In this document: positions 54,601 to 64,000 of the stretch, one piece after another
How the letters are laid out: each line of letters begins with the position of its first letter
Numbering within the stretch: position 1 is the first letter of the stretch
Program-made: the position numbers and the translations under genes
From: Basidiobolus meristosporus CBS 931.73
Taxonomy: Eukaryota > Basidiobolomycota > Basidiobolomycetes > Basidiobolales > Basidiobolaceae
DNA: 64,000 bases
Direction of reading: 5' to 3'
Assembly (NCBI GenBank): GCA_002104905.1
Contig: MCFE01000034.1
Location: 1 to 64,000, forward strand
Notes under the pieces: generated by a model
The model's database searches: none
What the model saw: the letters and a program-made list of their open reading frames with translations, nothing else
What the model was told of the DNA's origin: nothing

Positions 54601-57330
54601 GTCTACATGGTTTTCACTATGAACGTGTTCTGTGGGCCTCTTGGAATGCGCTGCTTTATCAGAATCGGTGTGGGCCGATTTTGAAGTAGTTCTTTCGTGA
54701 TCAGTTGATTTGGAGTGCTTATTGAGCTTCTCAGTGCTAGATAGCTCCTTGGGTCGATATTTTGGTTCGGAGTGTGTGGGCTTGACAGTGGAGATGATAT
54801 GGCTTTCACCATGGACGAGTTCTGAGCTTTTCTTAGAATCAGACGACTCTTTGGATCTGTGTTCCGATTCGGAATGAGTAGGCCTCACCGAAGAATCAAA
54901 GTTACTTTCGTCGTAAGTATTTTCGGTAGACTTTTCAGAATTGGAGGATTTCTTGGGCTCAGTGGGAACCGTCTTCGAAGAAGACTCTTCATGATCAGCA
55001 GATTTGGAGTACTCTGTGGGGTTTTCAGTTTGGGATGATTTTTGATATCCGTGTTCTGACTGTGAATAAGTAGGCTTCACATATGAGTCAATATGGCCTT
55101 CGCTATGGGTGCCTTTTGAGTGGTTCTCAGTATGATGAGACTTCTTGGGTCTGCTCTCCGACTCGTAATAGGTAGGTTTCACCGACGAGCCAAGCTGATT
55201 TTGACCATGAGAATGCTTAGTAGGCTTTTCGGAATGTGCTGGTGTATAGGTCACGGAGTGAACAGGATTCGAGATTGACTTGTATTGCTCCATAGGTTTA
55301 GAGTGCACACTGGGCTTCTTAGCATGAGACGAACGCATGGGTTTTTGTTCGGACTCCGAATAAGTAGGCTTTGCAGATGTGTGGACATGGTCTTTACTTT
55401 GAGAGTAATCGGTAGTCTTCTCAGAATACGATGATTTATCGTACTCAGATATTGGCTTGCTATGATCTGCAGAGTTGGAGTGCTCGGTCGGCTTGTTGTT
55501 GGCATCAGATTTTGAATGCACACCGGGCTTCTCAGAATGCGATGGCTCTTTGGATCTACCCTCCAAATTCGAGTGTGTAGGCTTCACAAAGGATTCAACG
55601 TGGTTTTTGCTATGAGTGTGCTCATTAGGCTTCTCAGAGTGGGACATCTGTTTGGGTTTGTGCTCAGAGTCCGAATGTGTAGGCTTCACGGATGATTCTG
55701 CGTGGCTTTCGCTGTGGGCTCGTCCTGAGGGTTTCTCAGAACGCAATGATTTTTCGGACTTATTGTGAACAGGTTTCGAAGTTATTTTGTGATCAGCTGA
55801 TTTCGAGTGCTCAGTAGACTTTTCAGAGTGAGGCGACTCCTTCGACCTATGCTCTGACTCTGAGTGTGAGCTATCATGGTTCTCACTGTGTGCATGCCCT
55901 GTTGTCATTATAGAATGCGATGATTTTTCATGCTTAGTGTGGGTTGGCATCGAAGTAGTCATTTCGTGTTCAGCAGATTTCGAATGCTCAGTGGGCTTCA
56001 CAGATTGAGACGACTCTTTGGGCCTGCGATCTGACTCTGAGTGTATAGGCTTTGCAGATGATCTAAAGTGGCTCTCACTGTGGACATGTTCTGTGGGCTT
56101 CTCAAAGTGCGATGATTTGTCAGAATTGGTGCGAACTGACTTCGAGGTAGACTTGTCACGATCAACAAATTTGGAGTGATCACTGGGCTTATCAGAGTGC
56201 GACGGTTCCTTGCGTCTGCGCTCTGAATCGGAGTGAGTGGGCTTCACAGATGAGTTAACATGGCTCTCATTGTGGGCATGTTCTGTGGGCTTCTCAGAAT
56301 GAGCCGATTTGTTAGAATTGATGCGAACTGACTTCGAGGTAGACCTGCTACGATCAGCAGATTTAGAGTGCTTGCTGGGCTTACTGAAATAAGATGATTC
56401 CGGAGGTCTGTGCTCAGACTCCGAGTGAGTAGGCTTCGCAGACGATTCAATATGGCTCTCACTGTGGACATATTCTGTGTGCTTCTCAAAATGCGATGAT
56501 TTGTCAGAATTGATGAGAACTGACTTCGAGGTAGATTTGACATGATCAGCAGATTTGGTATGCTCACTGGGCTTACCAGAATGAGATGATTCCCGAGGGC
56601 TGTGCTCTGATTTGGAGTGGGAAGGCTTCACAGTAGGTCTCTCAGAATGCGACAGTTCCTTGGGTCCGCGGTCTGACTCCGAGGGAGTAGGCTGTGCAGA
56701 CGGTTCAACATGGTTTTCACTGTGAGCGCGTTCTGTAGGCAATGATTTTTCTGACTCTTTGTGGATCGGCTTCGTAGCTGTCTTTGTGCGATCAGCTGAT
56801 TTCGAGCGTTCAATGGACTTTTTAGGGTGAGATAACCTCTTAGATATGTGCTCCGATTCTGAGTGAGTGGGCTTCACAGATGATGCGATGTAGTTCTCAC
56901 TGTGAGTGCGTTTCGAAGGTTTCACCGTATCGCTGTGGGGCGGCTTCGGAGTTGTCCTTTCATGAATAGTAGACTCGGGGTGCCCAGCGGGCTTCCCAGT
57001 GTCAGATGACTCCCTGTGTTTGTGTTCCGACTCCGAGTGTGCGGGTGTGACAGAGGAGTTGCTTTGGTCTTTACTATGGATGTGTTCTGTGGGCTTTTTG
57101 GAATGTGATGCTTCATGTGATTCGTACTCTGGCTTCGATGATGTGTTATCATGATCAACAGATTTCGAGTGTTCACTGGGCTTCTTAGAGTGAAACGATT
57201 CCTTTGGTTTGTGTTCTGTTTCTGAGTGAGCAGAATCCACTGAAGAGTTCAGGTGACCTTTACTATTGGGGCTTTCTGTGCGCTTCACGGGAAGTAGCAC
57301 TGTATGGCTTTTGGTGTGGGAAGAAGAGAG
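51650..57330 (-). repeat. Ser/His/Lys/Glu-rich stalk of protein B
   Basis: The units resemble the 64-residue units of protein A (HSEKPTEHVHSESH, KPTHSESEHRPKESSHSEKS, TEHSKSADH) but are more diverged from each other. The 93-residue cysteine unit is absent. Confidence 0.8.
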
Positions 57331-58227
57331 TTGAGGCTTGGTTCTGGAAACGGGCTGGATAGTCTTGCTAGCGGGAGCTGATGAAGTCGGTGCTCTTGAA
57401 GCTGACATTACTGACTGTCCTTTTGCTGGAATTCCTGCGCATGCGGGTCCGTATGCACTCATTCTACAGACTTGGCCCCCAGGGCAGCTGTATTTCTTGG
57501 TAACTCCGTTATTACAAGCATTGACAACGCCTGTTCTTCCTTCGTCTTCACACATGGCTATTTTACACTCTGTCTTCTGCGGAATTTTTGGCGTTAACGT
57601 GTTTTCGTGAGTGATAGATGTACTCACTGACGATTCTTCGAACAGAGAAGTGGCTTCGTCAGATTTGCCGTTACTTTTCATATGGATGTAAGAAGCTGTC
57701 GCAGATTTGTCACTACTTATTATAAGCGTCGAAGTAGCGGTGTTAGACTTACCGCCACTTCCAATTGTGGCCAAACGTTGTGTAGTGGTTGAATGAATGG
57801 TTGAAGGCGAAGTTTTGACACCAGCGATTTCCAAAATGCACTCGATTCCCAGCCACTGCGTGCCAGAATAATTCACCCAATTTATGCATATGGATGTGTC
57901 TGAACAGTTAAATGGAACCATTTCGCCATTGACGCATTTCTTGAATTGTCTACCCTGACCTGGGTGGACACATTGATATTCGGCCGGACAGTTGTTCATT
58001 TTCGAGTAAGTGACGACAGCTGTCGATTCAGCAACCGTATGGGTGAGCACCTTGGTTTGAAGTATGACGCTTTGTACGATATTGATGGTTGGTGTGGTTG
58101 ATTGCCCAATATTTGAGAGTGATGTACTTGGCTTCGTGGGAGGTACATATCCACTTGGATAATCGATAGGCTTCTGAGCACACACATTATCTTTACAAAC
58201 CCATCCTTCATTACACACCATGATTTT

Positions 58228-58230
58228 TCA
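58228..58230 (-). other. In-frame TGA at a conserved tryptophan codon
   Basis: The minus-strand reading is GGC GAA TGA AAA ATC ATG GTG TGT. The aligned paralogue reads GGT CAA TGG CAA ACG ACG ATG TGC (NGQWQTTMC). TGG to TGA is a single G-to-A change. The frame is identical on both sides. Confidence 0.9.
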
Positions 58231-59100
58231 TTCGCCAGCAATGCACCATCCCATTGCATCTACACCTGAACAAGCAAACTGACCTTCATTTTTGCATGTA
58301 CCACTCAATGGTTTGAACTTGTCTTCGTCTCCAGGAATAACACATCCGAGCTTATCCTTACATATTTGGTTTCCGCTACACGTCTTGATTCTCGGGTCCA
58401 AACCACTACTCGGGCAATATTGCATTGTATTTTTGTCAACACAAGACCAAGGCTCATTTCGATCACAGTGGACTGGAGCGTAAGTCACGGGTATTTGACG
58501 GCAATATGGCTGGCCATTGAGCATTTGGCATTCATTCCCACTGGAACAGGCTGCCTTGACAACGTTTCCCTTGTAACAGGTTAGGTACAGATCCTTGCTT
58601 AGGCATTTGCCTTTGTAAGTGGACGGGCTGCACCCCATCGTCACAACTGCCTGCCGGGTTTCCACTGATTGGTGAACGGAAAGGGAGGTAGCAGCAATAA
58701 GGCCAGTTTTCAGAGAAGACGCCCTCAATGGCAATTCGCACTCGTCTTCACCGTTACCCTTTAAAACGCAAACAAACTGCTGATGGACTCCCTCGGTTTG
58801 GAACGGGCACTCGTATACTACCCAAAAGCCGTGCATACATTTTCTGTACTGGTGATTATTGTTGGGCATACAATAGATCCCCTTATCGTTACAATGCTGC
58901 GCCAATGTTGTAACGGCAACGCCGTGAGATAGTGTGGAGGTCAACCCATAAACGGTGTTGATTGAACCTTGCTGAAATGATGCGGTTTTCGGTGCCGGAG
59001 GAGTGGCCAATACCGATGCCAACAACGCAAAGGAAGCTGCCAACACAGCCATTACTTTCATTTTTACGAGGTCCTTTAATGATTTCAGACTACTGGCCAT

Positions 59101-59108
59101 TATTTATA
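59101..59108 (-). promoter_or_regulatory. TATA box of giant gene B
   Basis: TATAAATA lies 40 bases upstream of the MKV ATG at 59061, as in gene A. The ATG at 59100 follows the box with no gap, so it should lie upstream of the transcript start. Confidence 0.75.
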
Positions 59109-59139
59109 TTACACGGCCGCAAACTTAAACTTCTCGAAG

Positions 59140-59182
59140 AGTTGTCATCAGCGCATATCGCTCCCGAATTCTCGATTAATCT
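59140..59182 (-). promoter_or_regulatory. Conserved upstream elements of giant gene B
   Basis: AGTTGTCATCAGC (59140-59152) and CTCGATTAATCT (59171-59182), on the plus strand, have the same spacing from the TATA box as in gene A. A weaker shared TGCCATxGCAAT string follows in both. Confidence 0.5.
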
Positions 59183-59931
59183 TATCACCTTTGCCATAGC
59201 AATGGCCTCTTTGTATATTGGGGTAAATGGTATAACTATCAGAGTGGCTATCGTGGAATACTCGAATCTCAGAGTCCTGCTCGGTCATATATTCTACCGT
59301 GAGTGGTGTTTTGCATCATTTTGTTTAGCATACTTCCACTCTCGTTATGCCATCTTTTCAAGGCAAACAATCGGGTATCTATTACGAATTTGGTTAGTGC
59401 TTTCCATCTTCGTCTTGCAAGAGGATTTTCATATGCTACTTTATAAATCACGTATTTTAAACTACCACAATTGGTCGATGGGCAAGTGGCGCACTGACTC
59501 CCAACCACTCCAATTCGTTTTATTCCAATAGTTCGGGTCGAACCCCAGTTTCGCAGCCTCCAATACCTACACAACCTTCCGGGTAAATTTGGTTGCTGTA
59601 ATGGTTGGCGAAACTCTTTTTCCCTCCAAATTTCTTGATTTTACTTTTGGCCAAATAGGCTAGAGGCTTGATTTTTCCGGAATGCCATGGAAATAGGATG
59701 TAGGTTTCAGCACCGAGAACCCAATCCACGCACCTCAAAAGCATTCACACTGGTTTGTGTGGATTTTGAGACTGGTGCAGTGCTCTGGAATATTCACCCA
59801 TGCTGATATCTTACTTGGCTCTTATGGCATAGCTTACATGAAATAAATTCTTTTACTTGGCAGCCTTCCCCATATGTAGCGTAAAGTCAAATCTTGAGTA
59901 CTGGTCTTCAAGACTAACACAAGGTTCTATA
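59183..59931. other. Upstream region of giant gene B
   Basis: No gene is supported; an open stretch at 58962-59531 (+) overlaps the giant gene and its promoter and is a shadow. Confidence 0.4.
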
Positions 59932-60265
59932 TGTTATAAAAGTTTGAATTTCCACCTAAACACTCACCTAGCTTGATTACTTAGAGCATGAGAATACTAA
60001 CCAAATTCCTTGTTGGGATTTAGTCGGAATATTCTTACCTAAATATCAGATACTGACAACATGAAGATTCTCAAGGTTGTCCAAAGAGCTCCAAACTTTA
60101 CACACATGCTCCTAGAACCATCCTAATAATACTCTATGCATTTGTATTGTCAAGATCATGCAAGAGCATGAATACTATTGCTACATTAATTAAATCACTA
60201 AGTCAGAACCACATAATCTACTAGCTTGTCCATTTACTTGCAATATCTCAATGACACTTACAACA
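59932..60265 (+). mobile_element. LTR (Copia family), diverged
   Basis: TGTTATAAAAGTTTG to CACTTACAACA, collinear with the reference LTR but with many substitutions. No matching flanks. Confidence 0.85.
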
Positions 60266-60350
60266 GGTTAAGTGCCCTGTCACTCTTGGCAACATCCACT
60301 ACTGCTATTACTAGATCTCCCCCTCTGTTGGAAGGGTATATGGAACCAAC

Positions 60351-60697
60351 TGTTGTAAAAATTTGTAATTCCACCTGAATGTTCACCTAACTTAGTCACT
60401 TGGATCATTACCTACAGTTTCTAGAGAGTACTGACCAAATTCCTTGTCAGGATTTACTTGAAACATTCTCACCAAAATATCAGCCACCCAGAACATTTAA
60501 TTCTGAAAGTAGTCCAAACAGCCCCAACTTTGCATACATGCTCTTGGGATCATCTTAAACCTATTCTACATGTTTACTATGCAAAAATCATGAAAACGTA
60601 TAAGTACTACTTTCACAACTAATAGAACAATAAGTGATAATCACATAATTTACTTGTTCTCCCAATCACTTTCAACATCTTCAAGACTCTTACAGCA
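60351..60697 (+). repeat. 5' LTR of a deleted Copia copy
   Basis: TGTTGTAAAAATTTG to CTCTTACAGCA. It is followed at once by internal Copia sequence in the same orientation, so it is the left LTR of a copy that lost gag and protease. Confidence 0.85.
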
Positions 60698-61650
60698 CTG
60701 TTAGCAAAGTCACAGCAGAAGGACTCAATTTTAGCTTTGACACAGGAGATTTGGACACATCAATTTCAATAATTTGCCCAAAAATATCAGAGATCAGCTA
60801 ATTTCCAGAGTAGAAATTGATCCATTAGCTAATTTGGAGCACTGTGAGGCCTACATATATGGGAGACAAGTCAGACAGCCACTTAGGAGCTCTGGGTTAT
60901 TCATTGTGAGTACTAAATGTATTACCAACTCTTTGCATAAGAGCTCCCCCAGAGTCCTGCCCAAAGTCACACTGTATCCTCCCTATAATTCCCTTGCATG
61001 TCATTCCTCCCATTCCTGTTCATGCTTAGTTGAGACACTTACCATAACAGGAAGGTGCTCACACCCCTATTTTATTACACACTGTTGATTGCCTAAGCCC
61101 CTCCCAGTGAGATATATATATCTAATTAAGTTAAGATTGACAGAAGGGTTTTTCTTTGGACATAATAAGTACAAGTCTTTATTATCTTACTGCCTTCTAT
61201 CAGAGGCTATTCTGAATCAAGTGGTACTGACTTGACCAACAAGCCCTCCCAACTGCCAAGTACAGTCAGTAATAACCCACAATCATGACTAAGAAAAAAT
61301 TGATATAATTCACTCAGATCTGTGTGGACCCAAGGAAAATTTATCTTTAGGCCAGATGAAATAGTGACTCACTTTGATTGATAATTATTCAAGACATACA
61401 TGGGTCTACTTTTTTGGGGAGCTCAAAGACATGGTAGAGAGAACTGGTTAAATATCAAGAGAATAAGCTCTGACAATGGTGGAGAATATGCCTCAAAACT
61501 CTTCACTCACTTCTGCCAAATTTGTGGGATAAAGCAAGAGACCACTGTATCATACTCCCACAGCAAAATGGGGAGACAGAATGTGCAAACAGGTCAAAAA
61601 TTGATATGGCAAGATCTACAATCAAAAATTATTTTATGATTTTTAAGCAA
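60698..61650 (+). mobile_element. Internal Copia pol fragment, interrupted by a foreign LTR
   Basis: Sequence matching 15875-16630 of the larger element: SKVTAEGLNFSFD, then a gap, RDQLISRVEIDPLANLEHCEAYIYGRQ and SSGL, then after the inserted element (60905-61281) MTKKKL, DNGGEYASKLFTHF and KQETTVSYS. Stops and frameshifts are frequent. It ends about where the larger element reads FWAES, at a junction with unrelated repeat DNA. Confidence 0.85.
60905..61281. mobile_element. Solo LTR of a second family inside the Copia fragment
   Basis: 377 bases from TGTGAGTAC to AACCCACA, bounded by TTCAT (60900-60904) and ATCAT (61282-61286), which differ at one position. The uninterrupted Copia copy reads GGGTTAATCAAAACTAAG at this point, so ATCAT is the target. 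It contains a GATATATATATATC TATA-like run (about 61112). It shares no sequence with the Copia LTRs. Confidence 0.75.
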
Positions 61651-61661
61651 AATTGGTTCCC

Positions 61662-61925
61662 CATGAAAAATAATTGTGAGGATCCCATCAGAAGGCCATA
61701 AGAAAATTTAAATCCTGTGACTATGAGGCATTAATGCTGTTAGGACACCTTACAAAGACCATCTAGAATAAATTGCACCCCAGATTTACCAAAAACCTAG
61801 TCAAAATATTTCATTGCAATTATGCATTAGTGGCTTTTAGTTGGTGCTCTGCCAATTCTCTCACTTTCTGATCCCTGACTCTCCATTACCTCCTACTGTG
61901 GGTACATTAATTAGCTATTGCACTG
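61662..61925. repeat. Unidentified repeat 'a', copy 1
   Basis: About 265 bases similar in order to 62553-62815: GATCCCATCAGAAGGCC, AATTGCACCCCAGATTTACC, TCTCACTTTCTGATCC, GGCTATTG/AGCTATTG. No terminal repeats or recognisable protein. Confidence 0.6.
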
Positions 61926-62009
61926 CAACCATTTGCAGTGTCTGTAACTGCCACAACACTCCACTGTAGGCACTGCAATAGTTATTTGAGTTCCTGATGT
62001 ATTTGCTTT

Positions 62010-62357
62010 TGTTGTAAGAGTCTTGGAGATATTGGAAGTGATTTGGAGAACAAGTGGATTATGTGGTTTTCACTTAATTATTTAATGAATGTAAAAGTAG
62101 TATTTATACTTTTACCTGGTCTTGGCATTACAAACACGTAGAATAGGCTAAGGAAGGTCTCAAGAACATGTGTGCAAAGTTTGGGGCTGTTTGGACAACT
62201 TTGAGAATTTTCATGTTCTGGATACCTGGTATTTTGGTGAAATATTCTAAGTAAATCCCAACAAGGAATTTGGTCAGTATTCTCTAGGATTTGAAGTTAA
62301 TGATCTAAGTGACTAAGTTATGTGAATATTTAGATGGAAATACAAATTTTTACAACA
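62010..62357 (-). mobile_element. Solo LTR (Copia family), target duplication GCTTT
   Basis: 348 bases, TGTTGTAAGAG to TTTTTACAACA. The five bases on each side (62005-62009 and 62358-62362) are GCTTT. It lies in unidentified repeat DNA. Intact ends and flanks make it one of the youngest insertions here. Confidence 0.93.
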
Positions 62358-62369
62358 GCTTTGTCTATC

Positions 62370-62545
62370 AGTGGGATCTACACTCTGTCTATAACAGGGG
62401 ATGCAGAAGCTATGGCAGATATATTGCTTTTCATCACAAGCTCATTTACCTCACTAGAGTGTAGCTCAACTGGCTCTGCTGCCAACTCTTGAGAAAACAG
62501 CTTTTGTCTTGTTGGTAATTTCTCTTGGCTATGATGGGATTCACC
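62370..62545. repeat. Unidentified repeat 'b', copy 1
   Basis: Similar to 63270-63440: GCTCATTTACCTCACTAGAGTG versus CACCTACCTCACTGAAGTG, then CTCAACTGGCTC / CTCAACTAGCTG, then GAAAACAGCTTTTG / GAAAATAGCAGTTT, then TTGGCTATGATGGGATTCA / TTGGCAATGATGAAATTCA. Confidence 0.55.
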
Positions 62546-62552
62546 CTCCCTA

Positions 62553-62815
62553 TGCAAAATTATGGTGATGATCCCATCAAAAGGCCTTCACAAATTTAAA
62601 GTTCCATGACTAAGAGGTATTGAGCCCATCAGGACCCTGTGTAGAGACTGTCAAAAAATAATTGCACCCCAGATTTTACAAAAAACTTTGTCAAAATTTT
62701 CATCACAACAATACAAAAGTGGCTTTCAATTGCCTCTGCAAATTTTCTCACTTTCTGATCCTGGACAGTAAATCACCTGCTACATTTATGTGCATTGATT
62801 GGCTATTACCTATTT
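62553..62815. repeat. Unidentified repeat 'a', copy 2
   Basis: Partner of 61662-61925. It keeps the same order of matching blocks with frequent substitutions and small gaps. Confidence 0.6.
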
Positions 62816-62994
62816 CTCAAACTCCTTATTTCCTGGCTTAACTGTTCCTCTTACTTTTCATGCATACAAATTGATTTATATGTATTGAGACTTCAGTTGT
62901 GTCTCAGTTGTATCAAGCTATGCAAGTCCCTATACCTTACACTAATATTAAGCCCAACCCCACACTTACAAGTAACTCCATTAAAATTCACCAC

Positions 62995-63644
62995 TCAATA
63001 AGTATTTTTACTGCAACACTCTTGCCATGACTTTGGCAGGAACCCTACAGCTTTATGCCACTGTTCATTCACTGGTTCCCATGTGTCCTGGTAATCAGCT
63101 GGTGCTGCAAGGTCTGGCACCTCATCTGCCAGTCTTTGCAATAAATCCTTGAAATATTCAAGGGAGTCTTCTTGAGCACTGCTCTTGGAGAAGTGCTGCA
63201 AACTCTAGGTGTGCCTATTAATGTTCCCAAATTCCATGGAAGGTAATTTGATAACCTTTTGAGGCCTTGATGTTGCTAGATGGAGGCTGTGGTAGACAAG
63301 TTGCCTTTCTCCGCAAACACACCTACCTCACTGAAGTGCAGCTCAACTAGCTGCACTTCCAGCTGTTGTGAAAATAGCAGTTTTTTTTGTAGGTATTCTT
63401 CTTGGCAATGATGAAATTCAGTTTGTTCCAGGCTAACAGTGTCAATTGGCAAGAGCTGCAGCTGCTTTCTCCCACATCCCTGACTCTGGCTTAGGTATAC
63501 TTTTTTCCATTTATCTTTTCCTTCAGCAATGCCAGGTCTTTCACTGCCACTTTGTGTGAGTGCTTCCTGTATTGAACAACATTTACTCCTTGATAAATGC
63601 TGCTCTGAGGCATCTGTTGTGGCCTGCTTGTCCCTTGCTGGCAC
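62995..63644 (-). pseudogene. Possible remnants of an unidentified mobile-element protein
   Basis: Two minus-strand open stretches (63201-62995 and 63644-63276) lie in repeat DNA. The first has an amphipathic acidic pattern (SLEYFKDLLQRLADEV), the second a Gln/Glu-rich helix-like part (EEYLQKKLLFSQQLEVQLVEL). Parts of the underlying DNA are repeated nearby (62370-62545). I do not recognise a family; transposon gag-like or accessory protein is only a guess. Confidence 0.3.
63270..63440. repeat. Unidentified repeat 'b', copy 2
   Basis: Partner of 62370-62545. Confidence 0.55.
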
Positions 63645-63802
63645 TCTGCAGGCAACCTGATGCTTCTGTACTGCTAGTTTTGAGCTCTCAGCCTATGCTA
63701 TGATGGGCTCCTGAGGTAGCTGCTGGCTCTTATAACTGCCAGGTACTTCACTGCTACTTTAACTGAGTGCTTCTTGAGTGGAACTATGTTTCTTCCTTGA
63801 TA
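63530..63802. repeat. Short direct repeat pair 'c'
   Basis: 63530-63596 and 63737-63802 match in order: TGCCAGGT, TTCACTGC, CACTTT/TACTTT, GAGTGCTTC, and TTACTCCTTGATA / TTTCTTCCTTGATA. Offset about 207 bases. Confidence 0.5.
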
Positions 63803-64000
63803 ACCCTATGAAAAGTAATGTGGTCCCAAGGGGGATACAATCCAGATCAGCTGTCAAGATCCTGTGAGAATACAGCTATAATACCAGCAGCTTGGAATTA
63901 ATAAGTCTAATGACCATCTACACTATCTTATTGTGGGATCACATCAGCATTTGGTTAATTTTACAGCCAAATAAAATTAAAAAACATAAAGGTGTTTGTA

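Larger units (their letters stand above)
47503..59061 (-). pseudogene. Giant CBM19-module repeat protein B, open except for one in-frame TGA
   Basis: About 3,850 codons in one frame, paralogous to the gene at 20244-42329. Signal peptide MKVMAVLAASFALLASVLA; six N-terminal six-cysteine modules collinear with the paralogue; a Ser/His/Lys/Glu-rich stalk (about 57330-51650); then Thr/Val-rich arrays (about 51650-47900); and a C-terminal CBM19 module (CINGQYSC...CASGTVC...CDWM). A TGA at 58230-58228 interrupts module four exactly where the paralogue has the conserved Trp (NGQW versus AGE-stop). Without it the frame runs on unchanged. The upstream ATG at 59100 (MASSLKS) almost touches the TATA box, so the MKV start at 59061 is preferred. 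Either a recent nonsense mutation, a read-through codon, or a sequence error. The remaining 10.7 kb shows no other stop, so decay, if real, is very recent. Labelled pseudogene with that doubt. Confidence 0.7.

Overview
The window is nuclear DNA of a filamentous fungus, most likely an early-diverging (zygomycete-grade) lineage. The signs are a family-1 chitin synthase, short GT-AG introns (54 to about 75 nt), secreted proteins built from six-cysteine chitin-binding (CBM19-like) modules, a Crz1-like zinc-finger factor, and an AT-rich Ty1/copia family that has left many LTRs. The genus cannot be fixed from the sequence. Layout: 1-729 is the 3' end of a serine-rich coiled-coil protein gene (+). 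About 2052-3354 is a broken CCCH-zinc-finger/methyltransferase-like gene (+). 3578-6121 is an intronless chitin synthase (-). 8370-9811 is a two-exon, three-finger C2H2 transcription factor (-). 11872-13206 is adenylosuccinate synthetase with one intron (+). 14539-18914 is a decayed Copia element with a younger solo LTR inside its gag. 20244-42329 (-) is one uninterrupted 7,361-codon ORF. 42378-47060 is a promoter followed by an AT-rich strip full of LTR relics. 47503-59061 (-) is a second giant gene, paralogous to the first and open except for one in-frame TGA. 59932-64000 is a second nest of LTRs, Copia fragments and unidentified repeats. The striking content is the tandem pair of giant genes. 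Both encode a signal peptide, six N-terminal six-cysteine CBM19-like modules, a very long low-complexity repeat stalk, and one C-terminal CBM19 module. The stalk of the first is almost entirely Ser/His/Lys/Glu-rich, mostly 64-residue repeats plus eight copies of a roughly 93-residue unit that each carry a single cysteine. The stalk of the second is half Ser/His-rich and half Thr/Val-rich, with 38- and 32-residue repeats. I infer secreted fibres that can hold chitin at both ends, with a histidine-rich stalk that could bind metal or respond to pH. The two genes share promoter sequence with exact spacing and a homologous 3' flank, so they come from a duplication of the whole locus. The second has a stop codon exactly at the conserved tryptophan of its fourth module. 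The remaining genes are unrelated housekeeping or regulatory genes, although chitin synthase and chitin-binding wall proteins lie in the same neighbourhood. All calls come from reading the sequence; no database search was run.
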